NCBI RefSeq assembly: GCF_024707105.1
Contig: NZ_JANQAJ010000011.1
Location: forward strand, 1 to 64,000
Reading direction: 5' to 3'
Length of the DNA: 64,000 nt
Origin: Devosia ginsengisoli
Lineage (GTDB): Bacteria; Pseudomonadota; Alphaproteobacteria; Rhizobiales; Devosiaceae
Below the pieces are notes generated by a model. The model searched no databases. It had not been told where the DNA came from and worked only from the letters and a program-made list of their open reading frames with translations. The translations under genes were made by a program, and so were the position numbers. This document shows positions 18,763 to 27,607 of the stretch, one piece after another (position 1 is the stretch's first letter; each line of letters starts with the position of its first letter).

Positions 18763-19401
18763 CTAGGACTTGGCTGGGGCGCCGGCGGCCGTCAGCAGGA
18801 ATGTCGCGAGCGATTTGGCGAAGTCGTCTGCATTGAAATTATCCAGTGGCATCAGGCCATTGCCCGCCCGCACGATGCGGTTCAGAACCGTGCCTGACAG
18901 CGCCATTTCCAGTATCTGCAGATCTACGCCGGCCGGCAATTCGCCGCGGTCGATTGCCCGCTGGAAAATCTTGGCCTGGCGGGACGCCGTGACGGCGCCC
19001 AGGTTGAAGGCAACTTCCCGCACTTCGGGATAGCGGCGCGTGTCGGCGTGCAGGTTGAGCACGATTCCGCCGCGTGTTCCCAGGAAGCGATCGAGCATCA
19101 GCTTGATCATCGCGATCAGGTCCGCCTCGATCGAACCCTCATCGATCAGCGCGATCGGGTCCCAGCGCAGGGCGAAGGTTTCGCGCAGCAAATCCTCGCG
19201 AGTCGCCCAGCGCCGATAGATGGCGGCCTTGCCGACCCCCGATTGCTTGGCGATCGCGTCGAAGTTGAATCCCGCCCAGCCGGCATCCGAATAGATCGCG
19301 ATCGCGGCGTCGAAGACTTTGTCTTCGATATTGGTGTCGCGAGGACGTCCACGACGGCGCGGTTCATCCGATACGCGCAATTCTTCAGATGCCTCTTGCA
19401 T
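18763..19401 (-). CDS. TetR family regulator of the catabolic island
   Basis: 212-residue repressor-type protein. After a basic N-terminus (RRRGRPRDT) comes a TetR helix-turn-helix at about 25-70, with the recognition segment GVGKAAIYRRWATREDLL. A helical ligand domain makes up the rest. The start at 19401 has GGAGG four bases upstream; the open frame goes further upstream but overlaps the neighbouring promoter region. It is divergent from the CoA-transferase gene, with an 86-base gap holding the palindrome at 19425-19437. The same palindrome precedes the TRAP operon and the hydrolase gene, which makes this protein the obvious candidate regulator; the ligand may be an acyl-CoA (inference). 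Confidence 0.88.
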   Translation of the reverse strand: MQEASEELRVSDEPRRRGRPRDTNIEDKVFDAAIAIYSDAGWAGFNFDAIAKQSGVGKAAIYRRWATREDLLRETFALRWDPIALIDEGSIEADLIAMIKLMLDRFLGTRGGIVLNLHADTRRYPEVREVAFNLGAVTASRQAKIFQRAIDRGELPAGVDLQILEMALSGTVLNRIVRAGNGLMPLDNFNADDFAKSLATFLLTAAGAPAKS

Positions 19402-19440
19402 CGAACCTCCAACTGCGTATTTTAGACGGTAATCGTCCGT
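19396..19440 (+). promoter_or_regulatory. CoA-transferase operon promoter with island operator (site 2)
   Basis: TTGCAT at 19396-19401 and TATTTT at 19418-19423, 16 bases apart, precede GACG-GTAAT-CGTC at 19425-19437. Read on the other strand this is ACGGACGATTACCGTCTAA, which lines up with site 1 (ACGGACGAATGGCGTCTAT). The operator sits between the divergent TetR and CoA-transferase genes, consistent with autoregulation. Confidence 0.65.
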
Positions 19441-19487
19441 AATAAAAAACCTGGACGAAACTTTACGTGAGGGATGGAGGATCCGCA

Positions 19488-21854
19488 ATGCAGCGGACTG
19501 AGCGGCCGCTTGCCGGCCTGATCGTTGTTGACCTGGTGAAAGGTTCATTGGCCGCAATCGGCCGGACCCTCGCCGAGCTCGGAGCGGAGGTGGTGTTGGT
19601 GGAGACAGCCGCCTCCGCACGCCCGGGCGCCGATGACCGGCGTCGACAAATCGAATTCGCGGTCGGCAATGCCGGCAAGCACAGCGTTCTGTTGGATCTC
19701 GATACGCCGCGCGGACGCGCCAGCCTCGATGCATTGATAGCCCGGTCCGACATCCTGATCGAGGATGCTTCCGCCAATGCCGACGTGCATCTGGACATCG
19801 GCGACATTCGCGATCGCTACCAGACGCTGACGGTGCTTTCGGTCAGCGACTTCGGCCGGGACAACGTGTTCAGCAGCTATCAGGCTACCGATCCAGTGCT
19901 TCACGCCCTGTCGAGCGAATTGGCGCGTTCCGGCATCAAGGGGCGGGCGCCCCTGCTGCCGCCAGGCCAACTGGCCTATGCCACGGCGGCCACCCAGGCC
20001 ACCTTCGCCGTGCTGCTCGCCTACTATAACCGTCTCCGCACCGGCTGGGGGGATTGGCTGGATTTCTCGGCGCTTGACGGCGTCTCGCAGGCGCTCGATC
20101 CCGGTTTTGGCATTGGCGGCAGCGCCACGTTGGGTGGCCGGCCGAGCGACATGCCGCGCGATCGCCCGCCCAGGGGACAGCTCTACCCCATTATCGATTG
20201 TGCTGACGGCAAGGTCCGCATCTGCGTCCTCTCGCCCCGCCAGTGGCAATCACTCCACAGGTTGATGGGGAGCCCCGAGGAATTTGCCGATCCTGCCTTC
20301 AACAACACGAAGGTCCGGCGTGAATCGGAGGCGTTGACCCAGGCTATCGCTGCCCATTTCGGCACGATGACCCGGAAGGAACTCGAGATTGCCGGGGAGA
20401 CATTCGGTGTCCCGATTGGCGCCGTGCTCTCGCTGGAAGAAGCGGTTGCCACCGAGCACATGCGGGCGCGTGAGGCGCTGACAACGGTTGCCGACGGTTT
20501 CGGCGGCACGATCCAGATGTCCAACGGAGCCCTGGAAATCAACGGCCGGCGCATGGGGCCGCCAAAGGGTGTTTCAGCGCGCGGTGCCGACAGCGTCAAG
20601 ATCGGTGGCAAGCCGCTCGGGGCGCATCGCCAGGGTCCAAAACCCGGCCGGCGCCCGCTGGAAGGCATCCGCGTGCTCGATCTTGGGGTCATCGTGGTGG
20701 GCGCCGAACAGGGGCGGTTGCTCGCCGATTACGGTGCCGACGTCATCAAGGTGGAGGCCAAGGCCTTCCCGGACGGGGGCCGCCAGACGCTGAATGGCGA
20801 GCCGCTATCCATGGGCTTCGCTGCCGGCCACCGCAACAAGCGGAGCCTCGGGCTCAACCTCAAGGATATGGAAGGCAAGAAGCTGTTCCTGCGGCTTGCC
20901 GAGAAGGCGGACGTCATTCTCTCCAACTTCAAGGCGGGGACGCTGGAGTCTCTCGGGCTGGGCTATGACGTGGTCAGCAAGATCAATCCTGAAATCATCA
21001 TGGTCGACAGCTCGGCGTTCGGCCCCACCGGACCGTGGAGTCGCCGCATGGGCTATGGTCCCCTGGTCCGTGCCAATGCCGGCCTGACCGCCCTCTGGCG
21101 CTATCCCGACGATCCGGAAAGCTATTCGGACTCTGTGACGATCTATCCCGATCATACGGCCGCGCGCATCGGCGTGGTTGCCATTCTGGCCATGCTGATC
21201 GCCCGTCTGGGGCATGGCAGGGGCGGGCGGGTCAGCATCGCGCAGGCCGAAATCATGCTGAACCAGATGGGCGAGCAGATCGCCATGGTGGGCGAGGAGC
21301 TTCCGCTCACGCCGACCGATGCGCCCTGGGGTGTCTTCCCCTGCAAGGGCGACGACGAGTGGTGCGTGGTGACCATACGCAGCGATGCCGATTGGCGGGC
21401 GCTGAATGCTATTACCGGATGGTCCAAAGTGCTGGGAGATGCACGCCTCGACACCCGGGATGGGCGGCTTGCCCACCGGGAGCATATCGAGGCGGCACTG
21501 CGGCAGTGGCTTGCCGACAAGACCCCTCACGAGGCCATGGCCATCCTGCAGCAGGCCGGTGTGCCGGCGGCCGCGATGTTCCGCGTCCATGACCTGATGG
21601 AGCAGTTCTACTTCGGTCAGCGCTCGCTTCTTCGCACGGAATCGCACCCGCACATCCCCGAAAGCTACCTCGTGGAGCGGCACTCGGTGGTCAGTCACGA
21701 CCTAGCGGAGCCACCGACACGCGCCGCGCCGCTGATGGGAGAGCACACCGCTGAAGTGGTGCGCGACTGGCTGCGCCTGACCAGCGCCGAGACCGAGCGG
21801 CTGGTCGCTGCCGGCGTGCTCGAGCCGATTGAAGAGCCCATCGCGGCGGAATGA
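19488..21854 (+). CDS. Two-domain class III (CaiB/BaiF) CoA-transferase
   Basis: 788 residues made of two tandem family III CoA-transferase domains (about 5-330 and 390-780). The class moves CoA between a donor acyl-CoA and an acid through an aspartyl anhydride. In the second domain the catalytic Asp is Asp555 in YPDHTAAR. In the first domain the matching region reads GQLAYATAATQ with no Asp, so that half is probably structural. The second domain has the GAEQGRLLADYGADVIKVE block, the first a shorter version. The start at 19488 has GGAGG seven bases before it. As the first gene of the operon it most likely activates the acid brought in by the TRAP transporter. Confidence 0.9.
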   Translation: MQRTERPLAGLIVVDLVKGSLAAIGRTLAELGAEVVLVETAASARPGADDRRRQIEFAVGNAGKHSVLLDLDTPRGRASLDALIARSDILIEDASANADVHLDIGDIRDRYQTLTVLSVSDFGRDNVFSSYQATDPVLHALSSELARSGIKGRAPLLPPGQLAYATAATQATFAVLLAYYNRLRTGWGDWLDFSALDGVSQALDPGFGIGGSATLGGRPSDMPRDRPPRGQLYPIIDCADGKVRICVLSPRQWQSLHRLMGSPEEFADPAFNNTKVRRESEALTQAIAAHFGTMTRKELEIAGETFGVPIGAVLSLEEAVATEHMRAREALTTVADGFGGTIQMSNGALEINGRRMGPPKGVSARGADSVKIGGKPLGAHRQGPKPGRRPLEGIRVLDLGVIVVGAEQGRLLADYGADVIKVEAKAFPDGGRQTLNGEPLSMGFAAGHRNKRSLGLNLKDMEGKKLFLRLAEKADVILSNFKAGTLESLGLGYDVVSKINPEIIMVDSSAFGPTGPWSRRMGYGPLVRANAGLTALWRYPDDPESYSDSVTIYPDHTAARIGVVAILAMLIARLGHGRGGRVSIAQAEIMLNQMGEQIAMVGEELPLTPTDAPWGVFPCKGDDEWCVVTIRSDADWRALNAITGWSKVLGDARLDTRDGRLAHREHIEAALRQWLADKTPHEAMAILQQAGVPAAAMFRVHDLMEQFYFGQRSLLRTESHPHIPESYLVERHSVVSHDLAEPPTRAAPLMGEHTAEVVRDWLRLTSAETERLVAAGVLEPIEEPIAAE

Positions 21855-21866
21855 GAGGAGAACAAC

Positions 21867-22668
21867 ATGTCTGAAGAAAAACCGGCGGTGCTGGTGGAGC
21901 GCCGCGAACACGTGATGATCATCACGCTGAACCGTCCCCGAGGCCCGCAATGCCATCAACAAGGCAGTGCATATCGGCGTCGGCACGGCGTTGGAGGAGG
22001 CCGAGCACGATCCGGAAATCCGGGCCGTCATCCTGACCGGAGCCGGCGATCGCGCCTTCTGTGCCGGCGCCGACCTGGTGGCGGTGTCGCGCGGCGAGAA
22101 CCTGCGGCCGGATGATCCGGCCCAGCAGGCCTGGGGCTTTGCCGGCTTTGTTTCGCATCCGATCAGCAAGCCCGTCATCGTCGCCGTGAACGGCTTTGCC
22201 CTGGGCGGCGGCACCGAAATCTCGTTGGCCGCCGACCTGATCGTCGCCGCCGACAGCGCCAGTTTCGGCCTGCCCGAAGTCAAGCGCGGCATCTATGCCG
22301 GTGCCGGCGGCACGTTCCGCATCATCGAGCAATTGCCCAAAAAGATCGGCATGGAACTGCTGCTGACGGGCGAACCCATCACGGCCCAGCGCGCCAGGGA
22401 ACTCGGCTTCGTCAATGTCGTCGTGCCGCTGTCCGAACTGCTGGATGCGGCGCTGGCTCTTGCCGCGCGCATCACCGTCAACGCTCCCATCTCGGTGCAG
22501 GCCAGCAAGCGGATCGCGCTCGGCATCATCGATGGCAGGATTCCGTCCGATGACGACGCCTGGGCGCGCAGCGCCGCCGAGGCCCGGGTCGTCATGGCGT
22601 CCGAGGATGCCAAGGAAGGGCCGCGCGCCTTCGCCGAGAAACGCACGCCAGTCTGGAAAGGACGCTAA
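21867..22668 (+). pseudogene. Enoyl-CoA hydratase/isomerase, interrupted by a one-base frameshift
   Basis: A crotonase-family gene broken after about 24 codons. The first frame reads MSEEKPAVLVERREHVMIIT then LNRP. Removing one C from the run at 21936-21939 restores LNRPEARNAINKAVHIG and an uninterrupted 266-residue protein. It would have the oxyanion-hole motifs RAFCAGADL and GFALGGGTE and the catalytic-Glu regions ALGGGTEIS and LPEVKRGIYAGAGG. GAGAGGAG precedes the start. It should hydrate an enoyl-CoA made from the CoA-transferase product. Two other genes in this window show the same defect (an extra base in a homopolymer), so assembly error is more likely than a true pseudogene. Confidence 0.85.
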
Positions 22669-22670
22669 TC

Positions 22671-24164
22671 ATGGCCATGGATGCAGAACACATGCCCGTC
22701 ATCGTTGGGGTCGGACAATATAATGACCGCCCCGAAAATCCCGATGATGGTCTCGACTCGCTGGGCCTCATGGAGCAGGCGCTGCGCCGCGCCGATACCG
22801 ATGCCGGCGGTGGCTGGCTTGGGGATATCGACTGGTTGGGCACGGTGGACCAGATATCCTGGCCGCAGCTCGGCGAAATCACCGGCCCGTTGAGCGCGCG
22901 CATCGGGGCGAACCCCAGGCACCGCACGACCACCTCGATGGCCAGCGGCGACAGCCCGATCTTCCTGCTCAACGAGGCGGCCAATGCCATTGGCGCCGGG
23001 GAGGCCAAAGTGGCGGCCGTTGTCGGCGGCGAGGCCCTGCGGACGGCGGCGCATTTTGTCAAAAAGGGCAATGGCGGCTTCAGCTCGGTCCGTGAATCGT
23101 CGATGCAGCGTGCGCCGAGCTTCCGCAAGCGCTATGGCCTGGTTGGCCCCGTCGACCTCTATCCGCTCTACGAGAATGCCAGTCGCGCTGCCTATGGACA
23201 GACCCTGGCCGAAGGGCAGGACGAAAGCGCCGCTATCTGGTCCCGCTTCGCGCAGGTCGCTGCTGGCAACGAAGGCGCCTGGATCCGGCGCGGCGCCACG
23301 CCGGACGAGATCAAGACGCCGTCCGAGAACAACCGGCCCATTTCCCATCCCTATAACAAGCTGATGGTGGCCAACAGTTCGGTCAACCAGGGCGCTGGCT
23401 ATATCGTCACCAGCCTGGCCGAGGCCCGTCGTCGCGGCGTGCCGGAACAGAATATCATCTATGTCGGCCTCGGCGCCGCGGGGCACGAGCCCGACGACCC
23501 GCTTGGCCGCGACCGGTATGACCGATCGCCATCCATGGCGGTGTCCATCAATCGCGCGCTCGAGCTCAACCGGCTCAAAGCCGACGATCTGGACCATGTC
23601 GAACTCTATAGCTGCTTCCCCACCGTTCCCAAAATGGCGCGCCGGGTGCTGAACTGGCCGCTGGAGAAGCCGGCCACGGTGTTTGGCGGCCTGACATTCG
23701 GGGGTGGCCCGATTGGAAACTATATGGCGCATGCCGTGGTCAGCATGGTCCACAAGCTGCGCCAGAGCGGGCGTTTCGGCCTGCTGTTCGCTAATGGCGG
23801 GATTGCCACGCACAACCACACCATCGCCCTGTCCACCGAGCCGTTCGCGGGGGCGCAGTTCCCGCAGGACTTCCACTTCCAGGCCGAGGCCGACAATGCC
23901 CGTGGCGCGGTGCCGCAGGTCGTCGAAAGCTACCATGGGCCGGCAACGGTCGAGACCTATACCGTGCTCTATGAGCGCGACGGGTCGCCTCGCTTCGGCG
24001 TGGTGGTGGCGCGAACGCCCGATGGTGAGCGCACCCTGGCCAAGGTCCCGGCCAATGACAGCGAAGGCATCGCCTTCCTGGTCAGCGGGGCCGCGGAGCC
24101 GGTGGGGTCTTCGGGTACCATCGTGGCCGGCCCCGACGGCGACCAGATCTGGCAGCGCGCATAG
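22671..24164 (+). CDS. Thiolase-like protein with extra C-terminal domain (TLP1 type)
   Basis: 497 residues, longer than a standard thiolase. The thiolase fold spans about 8-400 (VIVGVGQYNDRP, SGDSPIFLLNEAANAI, GGLTFGGGPIGNYMAHAV, NGGIATHNH). A ~85-residue C-terminal domain (from about GPATVETYTVLYERDG) matches the added OB-like domain of mycobacterial thiolase-like protein 1. The usual nucleophilic Cys is not present: the expected place reads TTTSMASGDSP (87-97). It may therefore be a non-classical thiolase, a CoA-intermediate binding protein or a retro-aldolase-like enzyme. It starts two bases after the hydratase stop, in the same operon. Confidence 0.87.
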   Translation: MAMDAEHMPVIVGVGQYNDRPENPDDGLDSLGLMEQALRRADTDAGGGWLGDIDWLGTVDQISWPQLGEITGPLSARIGANPRHRTTTSMASGDSPIFLLNEAANAIGAGEAKVAAVVGGEALRTAAHFVKKGNGGFSSVRESSMQRAPSFRKRYGLVGPVDLYPLYENASRAAYGQTLAEGQDESAAIWSRFAQVAAGNEGAWIRRGATPDEIKTPSENNRPISHPYNKLMVANSSVNQGAGYIVTSLAEARRRGVPEQNIIYVGLGAAGHEPDDPLGRDRYDRSPSMAVSINRALELNRLKADDLDHVELYSCFPTVPKMARRVLNWPLEKPATVFGGLTFGGGPIGNYMAHAVVSMVHKLRQSGRFGLLFANGGIATHNHTIALSTEPFAGAQFPQDFHFQAEADNARGAVPQVVESYHGPATVETYTVLYERDGSPRFGVVVARTPDGERTLAKVPANDSEGIAFLVSGAAEPVGSSGTIVAGPDGDQIWQRA

Positions 24165-24200
24165 GCGCCGGCAGAAAACCAGTAGCCCAGGGGGCATTAA

Positions 24201-25448
24201 ATGGTGGACGTCATTGCGGCGCCACGGCCGGTCATGAGCATAGCGCGCGTCAGCTTCTTTGGCGCGCTCCTCATCGCGATCGGCCCGATATCGATGACCC
24301 TCTATTCTCCGGCGATGACCAGCATCGTCGAGGCTATGGGAACCACGGAGGCCATGGTGAAGCTCACCATGACCTCCTACTACGCCGGATTTGCCTTTGC
24401 CCAACTGCTGGCCGGCCCGATTTCGGATGCACTTGGGCGGCGTGGGGTCACGGCGGCCTTCATCGGCCTGTTCCTGTTCGGCACGCTCATCTGCCTGGTG
24501 GCGCCATCGGTCGAGATTCTCATCGCCGGGCGCGTGCTGCAGGGACTGGGAGCCTCGGCGGGAGCGGTCATTTCGCGGGCCGTCATCCGCGACGTATTCG
24601 AGGGAGACGATTCCTCGCGCATCATGAATCTCATCGGCATCATCCTGGCGGTCGGTCCGGCCTTTGCCCCCACTCTTGGCGCCCTCATCCTGTCCTTCTG
24701 GGGGTGGCAGTCGACCTTCGTCTTCATGTTTCTGATGGGGAGTGGCGTGCTCGTTGCCATGCTGATCGGCATGCGGGAAACCGCGCCGGTCGAGCGCCCG
24801 AGCTTCCGGCTCGCACCGCTGCTCACCAATTACGGCGTACTGATCCGGAACCGCTCCTTCCTTGCCACCACAACGGTGGTGGCCGGCGCGGTTGGCATCT
24901 TCTACGCGCAGTCTACGCTGCTGCCCTTCGTGCTCATGGGACGGATCGGCATGTCGGCGAGCGAGTTCGGCATTGGGATGCTGCTGCAATGGGGCGGCTA
25001 CTTTGCCGGGGCAATCGTGGTTCGGGGGCTGATGGACCGTGTCGGCGCCATGGCTTTGGTGCTGCCCGGCCTACTGATCGTTTCCGTAGCAAGTGTGCTG
25101 CTGCTCAATACGCTCATCTTCACGCCCAGCTATCTCACCGTGATGCTGCCGATTGCGTTGCTGACCTTCGGCAATGCCTTTGTCGGTCCGGCGATGACCA
25201 CGGCGACGCTGGCGCCCTTTCCCAGGATGGCCGGCACGGCCTCGTCCCTCATGGGGTTCCTTCAGATGGCCGCCGGCCTGCTGGTCAGCACCTTTGCCAG
25301 CTTCGCACCCGATCCGGTGCTCGCTTTGGTCGCGGCCAGTGTCGGCATGTCGGCAATGTCGTGCCTCGCCTTCACCTATTACCGGCTGAAGTTCCGTCGC
25401 GTCGCGGTGAATCCGCCATTGATCCTGCGGTCACCGGCGGATGACTGA
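24201..25448 (+). CDS. MFS transporter, Bcr/CflA family
   Basis: 415-residue protein with twelve predicted membrane helices. It has the family A-motif after helix 2 (GPISDALGRRGV) and a Bcr-type helix-4 region (GRVLQGLGASAGAVISRAVIRD), typical of proton-driven drug or metabolite exporters. It follows the thiolase-like gene by 36 bases with no visible promoter, so it is probably co-transcribed. It may export a toxic substrate or overflow intermediate (inference). The C-terminus ends in a short polar tail. Confidence 0.88.
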   Translation: MVDVIAAPRPVMSIARVSFFGALLIAIGPISMTLYSPAMTSIVEAMGTTEAMVKLTMTSYYAGFAFAQLLAGPISDALGRRGVTAAFIGLFLFGTLICLVAPSVEILIAGRVLQGLGASAGAVISRAVIRDVFEGDDSSRIMNLIGIILAVGPAFAPTLGALILSFWGWQSTFVFMFLMGSGVLVAMLIGMRETAPVERPSFRLAPLLTNYGVLIRNRSFLATTTVVAGAVGIFYAQSTLLPFVLMGRIGMSASEFGIGMLLQWGGYFAGAIVVRGLMDRVGAMALVLPGLLIVSVASVLLLNTLIFTPSYLTVMLPIALLTFGNAFVGPAMTTATLAPFPRMAGTASSLMGFLQMAAGLLVSTFASFAPDPVLALVAASVGMSAMSCLAFTYYRLKFRRVAVNPPLILRSPADD

Positions 25449-25489
25449 TCGCAGCCTATTCCAACGCCTCTATCCCGGCTCCCGGGAGG

Positions 25490-25519
25490 TTGACGATTGC
25501 AGACGGATGGCGTCTAGAA
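25490..25519 (+). promoter_or_regulatory. Promoter region with island operator (site 3)
   Basis: The perfect palindrome AGACG-GATGG-CGTCT lies at 25501-25515; 14 of its 15 core bases equal site 1. TTGACG at 25490-25495 with a weak -10 (TCTAGA, 25513-25518) would place the operator between the -35 and -10 boxes. It stands 36 bases before the hydrolase start, putting that gene in the TetR regulon. Confidence 0.6.
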
Positions 25520-25550
25520 CCTCCATCCGTCCCAACCGGTCTGCCTGATC

Positions 25551-26579
25551 ATGCGAGATGATGCTGCCCCCGACCTGAATTCTCGTTATCCCCTCGGGGC
25601 CGGCCCGGGCCAGGGCGAATGCATCCATATCGGCGAGCATGTGCGGTGGTACCGCATCGTTTCGTCCGGGGCACCGATGGGCGGCGTCAATATCTGGGCA
25701 CTCCGGGACGGCGACGGCTGGGCCATTGTCGATACCGGCTTCGCCGATCCGGACACGGCGGCGCAGTGGCAGGTGATCCTCGATGACCTTGCCTTGCCGG
25801 TGACGCGCATCATCTGCACGCACTTCCACCCTGATCATATCGGGCAGGTGGGCATGCTGCAGGAGCGGTTCGATGCGCCCCTGTTCATGACCGATATCGA
25901 ATGGCAGTTGGCCAAGCGCATCGATGCGGCAGGTGCGGATCGCGGCCCCTTCACCGAGCTGCTGCATCGCTGCGGCATGGGCGCCGAAGCGCTGGCGGCG
26001 ATGGCCGGCGGACGGCCGGGCCGTTTCAGCTCCGGGCTGCCCGATCGCTGCGAGATACTGACGCCGGGCGAGACCATCGCCATCGGCGCGCTGCGCTGGC
26101 GCATCGAGACCGGCGCTGGCCATTCACCGCGGCCGGCCATTCTCGTCAGCGACGAAGCCCGGCTGGCTCTGGTGGGCGACCAGTTGCTGATGCGGATCAC
26201 GCCCCATGTCGGCGTGGATGCCGAGGATCCCGAAGGCGACCCGCTTGGCCTCTATCTCGACTACCTTAACGCCGCCGTCGCCATGCCCCAGGACCTGCTA
26301 GCGCTGGCGGGGCATGGCCCGGTCTTTCGACAGCCCGGGCTGCGGGCTACCGAGATCGCCGATCACCACGACAAGGCCTTGCGATCGGTCAGCCAAACGC
26401 TCGGCACGGCAAGCCTGGCCTGTGACGTGCTGATGCCCCTGTTTGGTCGCATCCCTTCGGGAGTGGGCCTTGTCCTGGCCCTCACCGAAGCGCTTGCCCA
26501 TCTCAACCGCCTCGTTGCGGAGGGAAGGGCGCAGCGCTTCCTTGATGCGGAAGGCCGTTATCGGTTCGGCCCCGCCTGA
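25551..26579 (+). CDS. Metallo-beta-lactamase-fold hydrolase
   Basis: 342 residues with the dinuclear metal motif THFHPDH (His91, His93, Asp95, His96), a second His in GAGHSPRP and an Asp in ALVGDQLL. The last ~60 residues form the winged-helix-like extension found in the LACTB2/glyoxalase-II-like group. Such hydrolases often act on thioesters; here it could recycle or hydrolyse acyl-CoA intermediates of the island (inference). No clear Shine-Dalgarno precedes the ATG at 25551. The gene carries its own copy of the island operator. Confidence 0.87.
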   Translation: MRDDAAPDLNSRYPLGAGPGQGECIHIGEHVRWYRIVSSGAPMGGVNIWALRDGDGWAIVDTGFADPDTAAQWQVILDDLALPVTRIICTHFHPDHIGQVGMLQERFDAPLFMTDIEWQLAKRIDAAGADRGPFTELLHRCGMGAEALAAMAGGRPGRFSSGLPDRCEILTPGETIAIGALRWRIETGAGHSPRPAILVSDEARLALVGDQLLMRITPHVGVDAEDPEGDPLGLYLDYLNAAVAMPQDLLALAGHGPVFRQPGLRATEIADHHDKALRSVSQTLGTASLACDVLMPLFGRIPSGVGLVLALTEALAHLNRLVAEGRAQRFLDAEGRYRFGPA

Positions 26580-26591
26580 CCCCGGACCGCC

Positions 26592-26780
26592 TTATTTGTG
26601 CGGCGGCCGCTCGGGTGGTTCCGGGCGCTTGCCGGTGAGGTAGAGCGCGTCTTCTTCGGCTGCCACCGGCACTGCCGCCGGATCGACTGGCGCGCCGAAG
26701 AACGAGCGCTTGAACGGCGCCTCCTCGCTGGGAACAGGCTGGCCGGTGCGCGGCTTGAGAATGCCAAACAGGGAGAACAT
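26592..26780 (-). CDS. Small hypothetical protein of the sulfonate operon
   Basis: 62 residues, opening MFSLFGILKPRTGQPVP and ending with a Pro-rich, charged tail (PEPPERPPHK). It has no signal peptide and only a short hydrophobic start. AGGAG lies 7 bases before the ATG. It begins 8 bases after the ATPase stop, so it is probably the last gene of the operon. I do not recognise the family. Good spacing and a ribosome binding site support it as a real gene, though not strongly. Confidence 0.55.
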   Translation of the reverse strand: MFSLFGILKPRTGQPVPSEEAPFKRSFFGAPVDPAAVPVAAEEDALYLTGKRPEPPERPPHK

Positions 26781-26788
26781 GGCGACTC

Positions 26789-27604
26789 CTATTTGAAGAT
26801 GCCCTTGAGCAGGCGGCCCTCGATCTCGGCGAGATCGGCGGCGCCGCGCTGGCGCGGGCGGGGGTGATCGATGGCGATATCGAGCGCGATACGGCCCTCG
26901 TCGAGCACGATGACGCGATCGGCCAGGGCAACGGCCTCGCCGACATCGTGGGTGACGAAGAGGGCGGTGAAGCCCTGTTCCCGCCAGACCCGTTCGATCA
27001 GCGCCTGCATGGTGATGCGGGTCAGCGCGTCGAGGGCGCCCAGCGGTTCATCGAGCGCGAGGAAGCCCGGCTGGCTGACCAGCGCCCGGGCCAGGGCCGC
27101 ACGCTGGCGCTGGCCTCCGGACAGGCGCGAGGGCCATTCGCCGGCCTTTTCGGCCAGTTGCACCTCGGCCAGGGCGGCCTCTGCGCGGCGACGGGCCTCG
27201 CGTTTGTTGACGCCTTCGCCCAGGCCGACAATGACATTGTCGATGACGCTGGCCCAGGGCAGCAGGCGCGGCTCCTGGAAGACGATGCGGGCGCTGGGTT
27301 CGGTTTCGGCGCCATCGGGTCCGACAAAGCCGATATGGCCGGAAGTGGGCGTATCGAGCCCCACCAGCAGGCGCAGCAAAGTGCTCTTGCCGCAACCGCT
27401 CTTGCCGACAATGGCGAGGAACTGGCCGGCGGGAACCTCGAGATCGAGATCGTGCAGGACGGGCACGTCGTCGAAGCTCTTCGACAGGCCCTCGATGCGG
27501 ATGCCGACGCCGGGTTCGTCGCGGCGCTGGCGGGGCGAACGGGTCTCGTATTCTGGCTCGATATCGCGGCCCCAGACATTCTTGGTGCGGATGGACGGGG
27601 TCAT
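26789..27604 (-). CDS. Sulfonate/nitrate/taurine-type ABC transporter ATP-binding protein
   Basis: 271-residue ATPase of the SsuB/TauB group. Walker [10 protein letters not shown], the Q-loop glutamine in [12 protein letters not shown], signature LSGGQRQR, Walker [13 protein letters not shown] and H-loop His in FVTHD are all present. A ~30-residue N-terminal extension before the ABC core is somewhat long. The gene follows the permease by 3 bases. It powers uptake of the compound bound by the periplasmic protein encoded upstream. Confidence 0.92.
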   Translation of the reverse strand: MTPSIRTKNVWGRDIEPEYETRSPRQRRDEPGVGIRIEGLSKSFDDVPVLHDLDLEVPAGQFLAIVGKSGCGKSTLLRLLVGLDTPTSGHIGFVGPDGAETEPSARIVFQEPRLLPWASVIDNVIVGLGEGVNKREARRRAEAALAEVQLAEKAGEWPSRLSGGQRQRAALARALVSQPGFLALDEPLGALDALTRITMQALIERVWREQGFTALFVTHDVGEAVALADRVIVLDEGRIALDIAIDHPRPRQRGAADLAEIEGRLLKGIFK

Positions 27605-27607
27605 GGC

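Noticed and set aside
22665-24989. A 774-codon frame antisense to the thiolase-like and MFS genes
   Set aside because: It crosses two clear genes and has a His/Arg/Asp-rich composition typical of GC-rich shadow frames.
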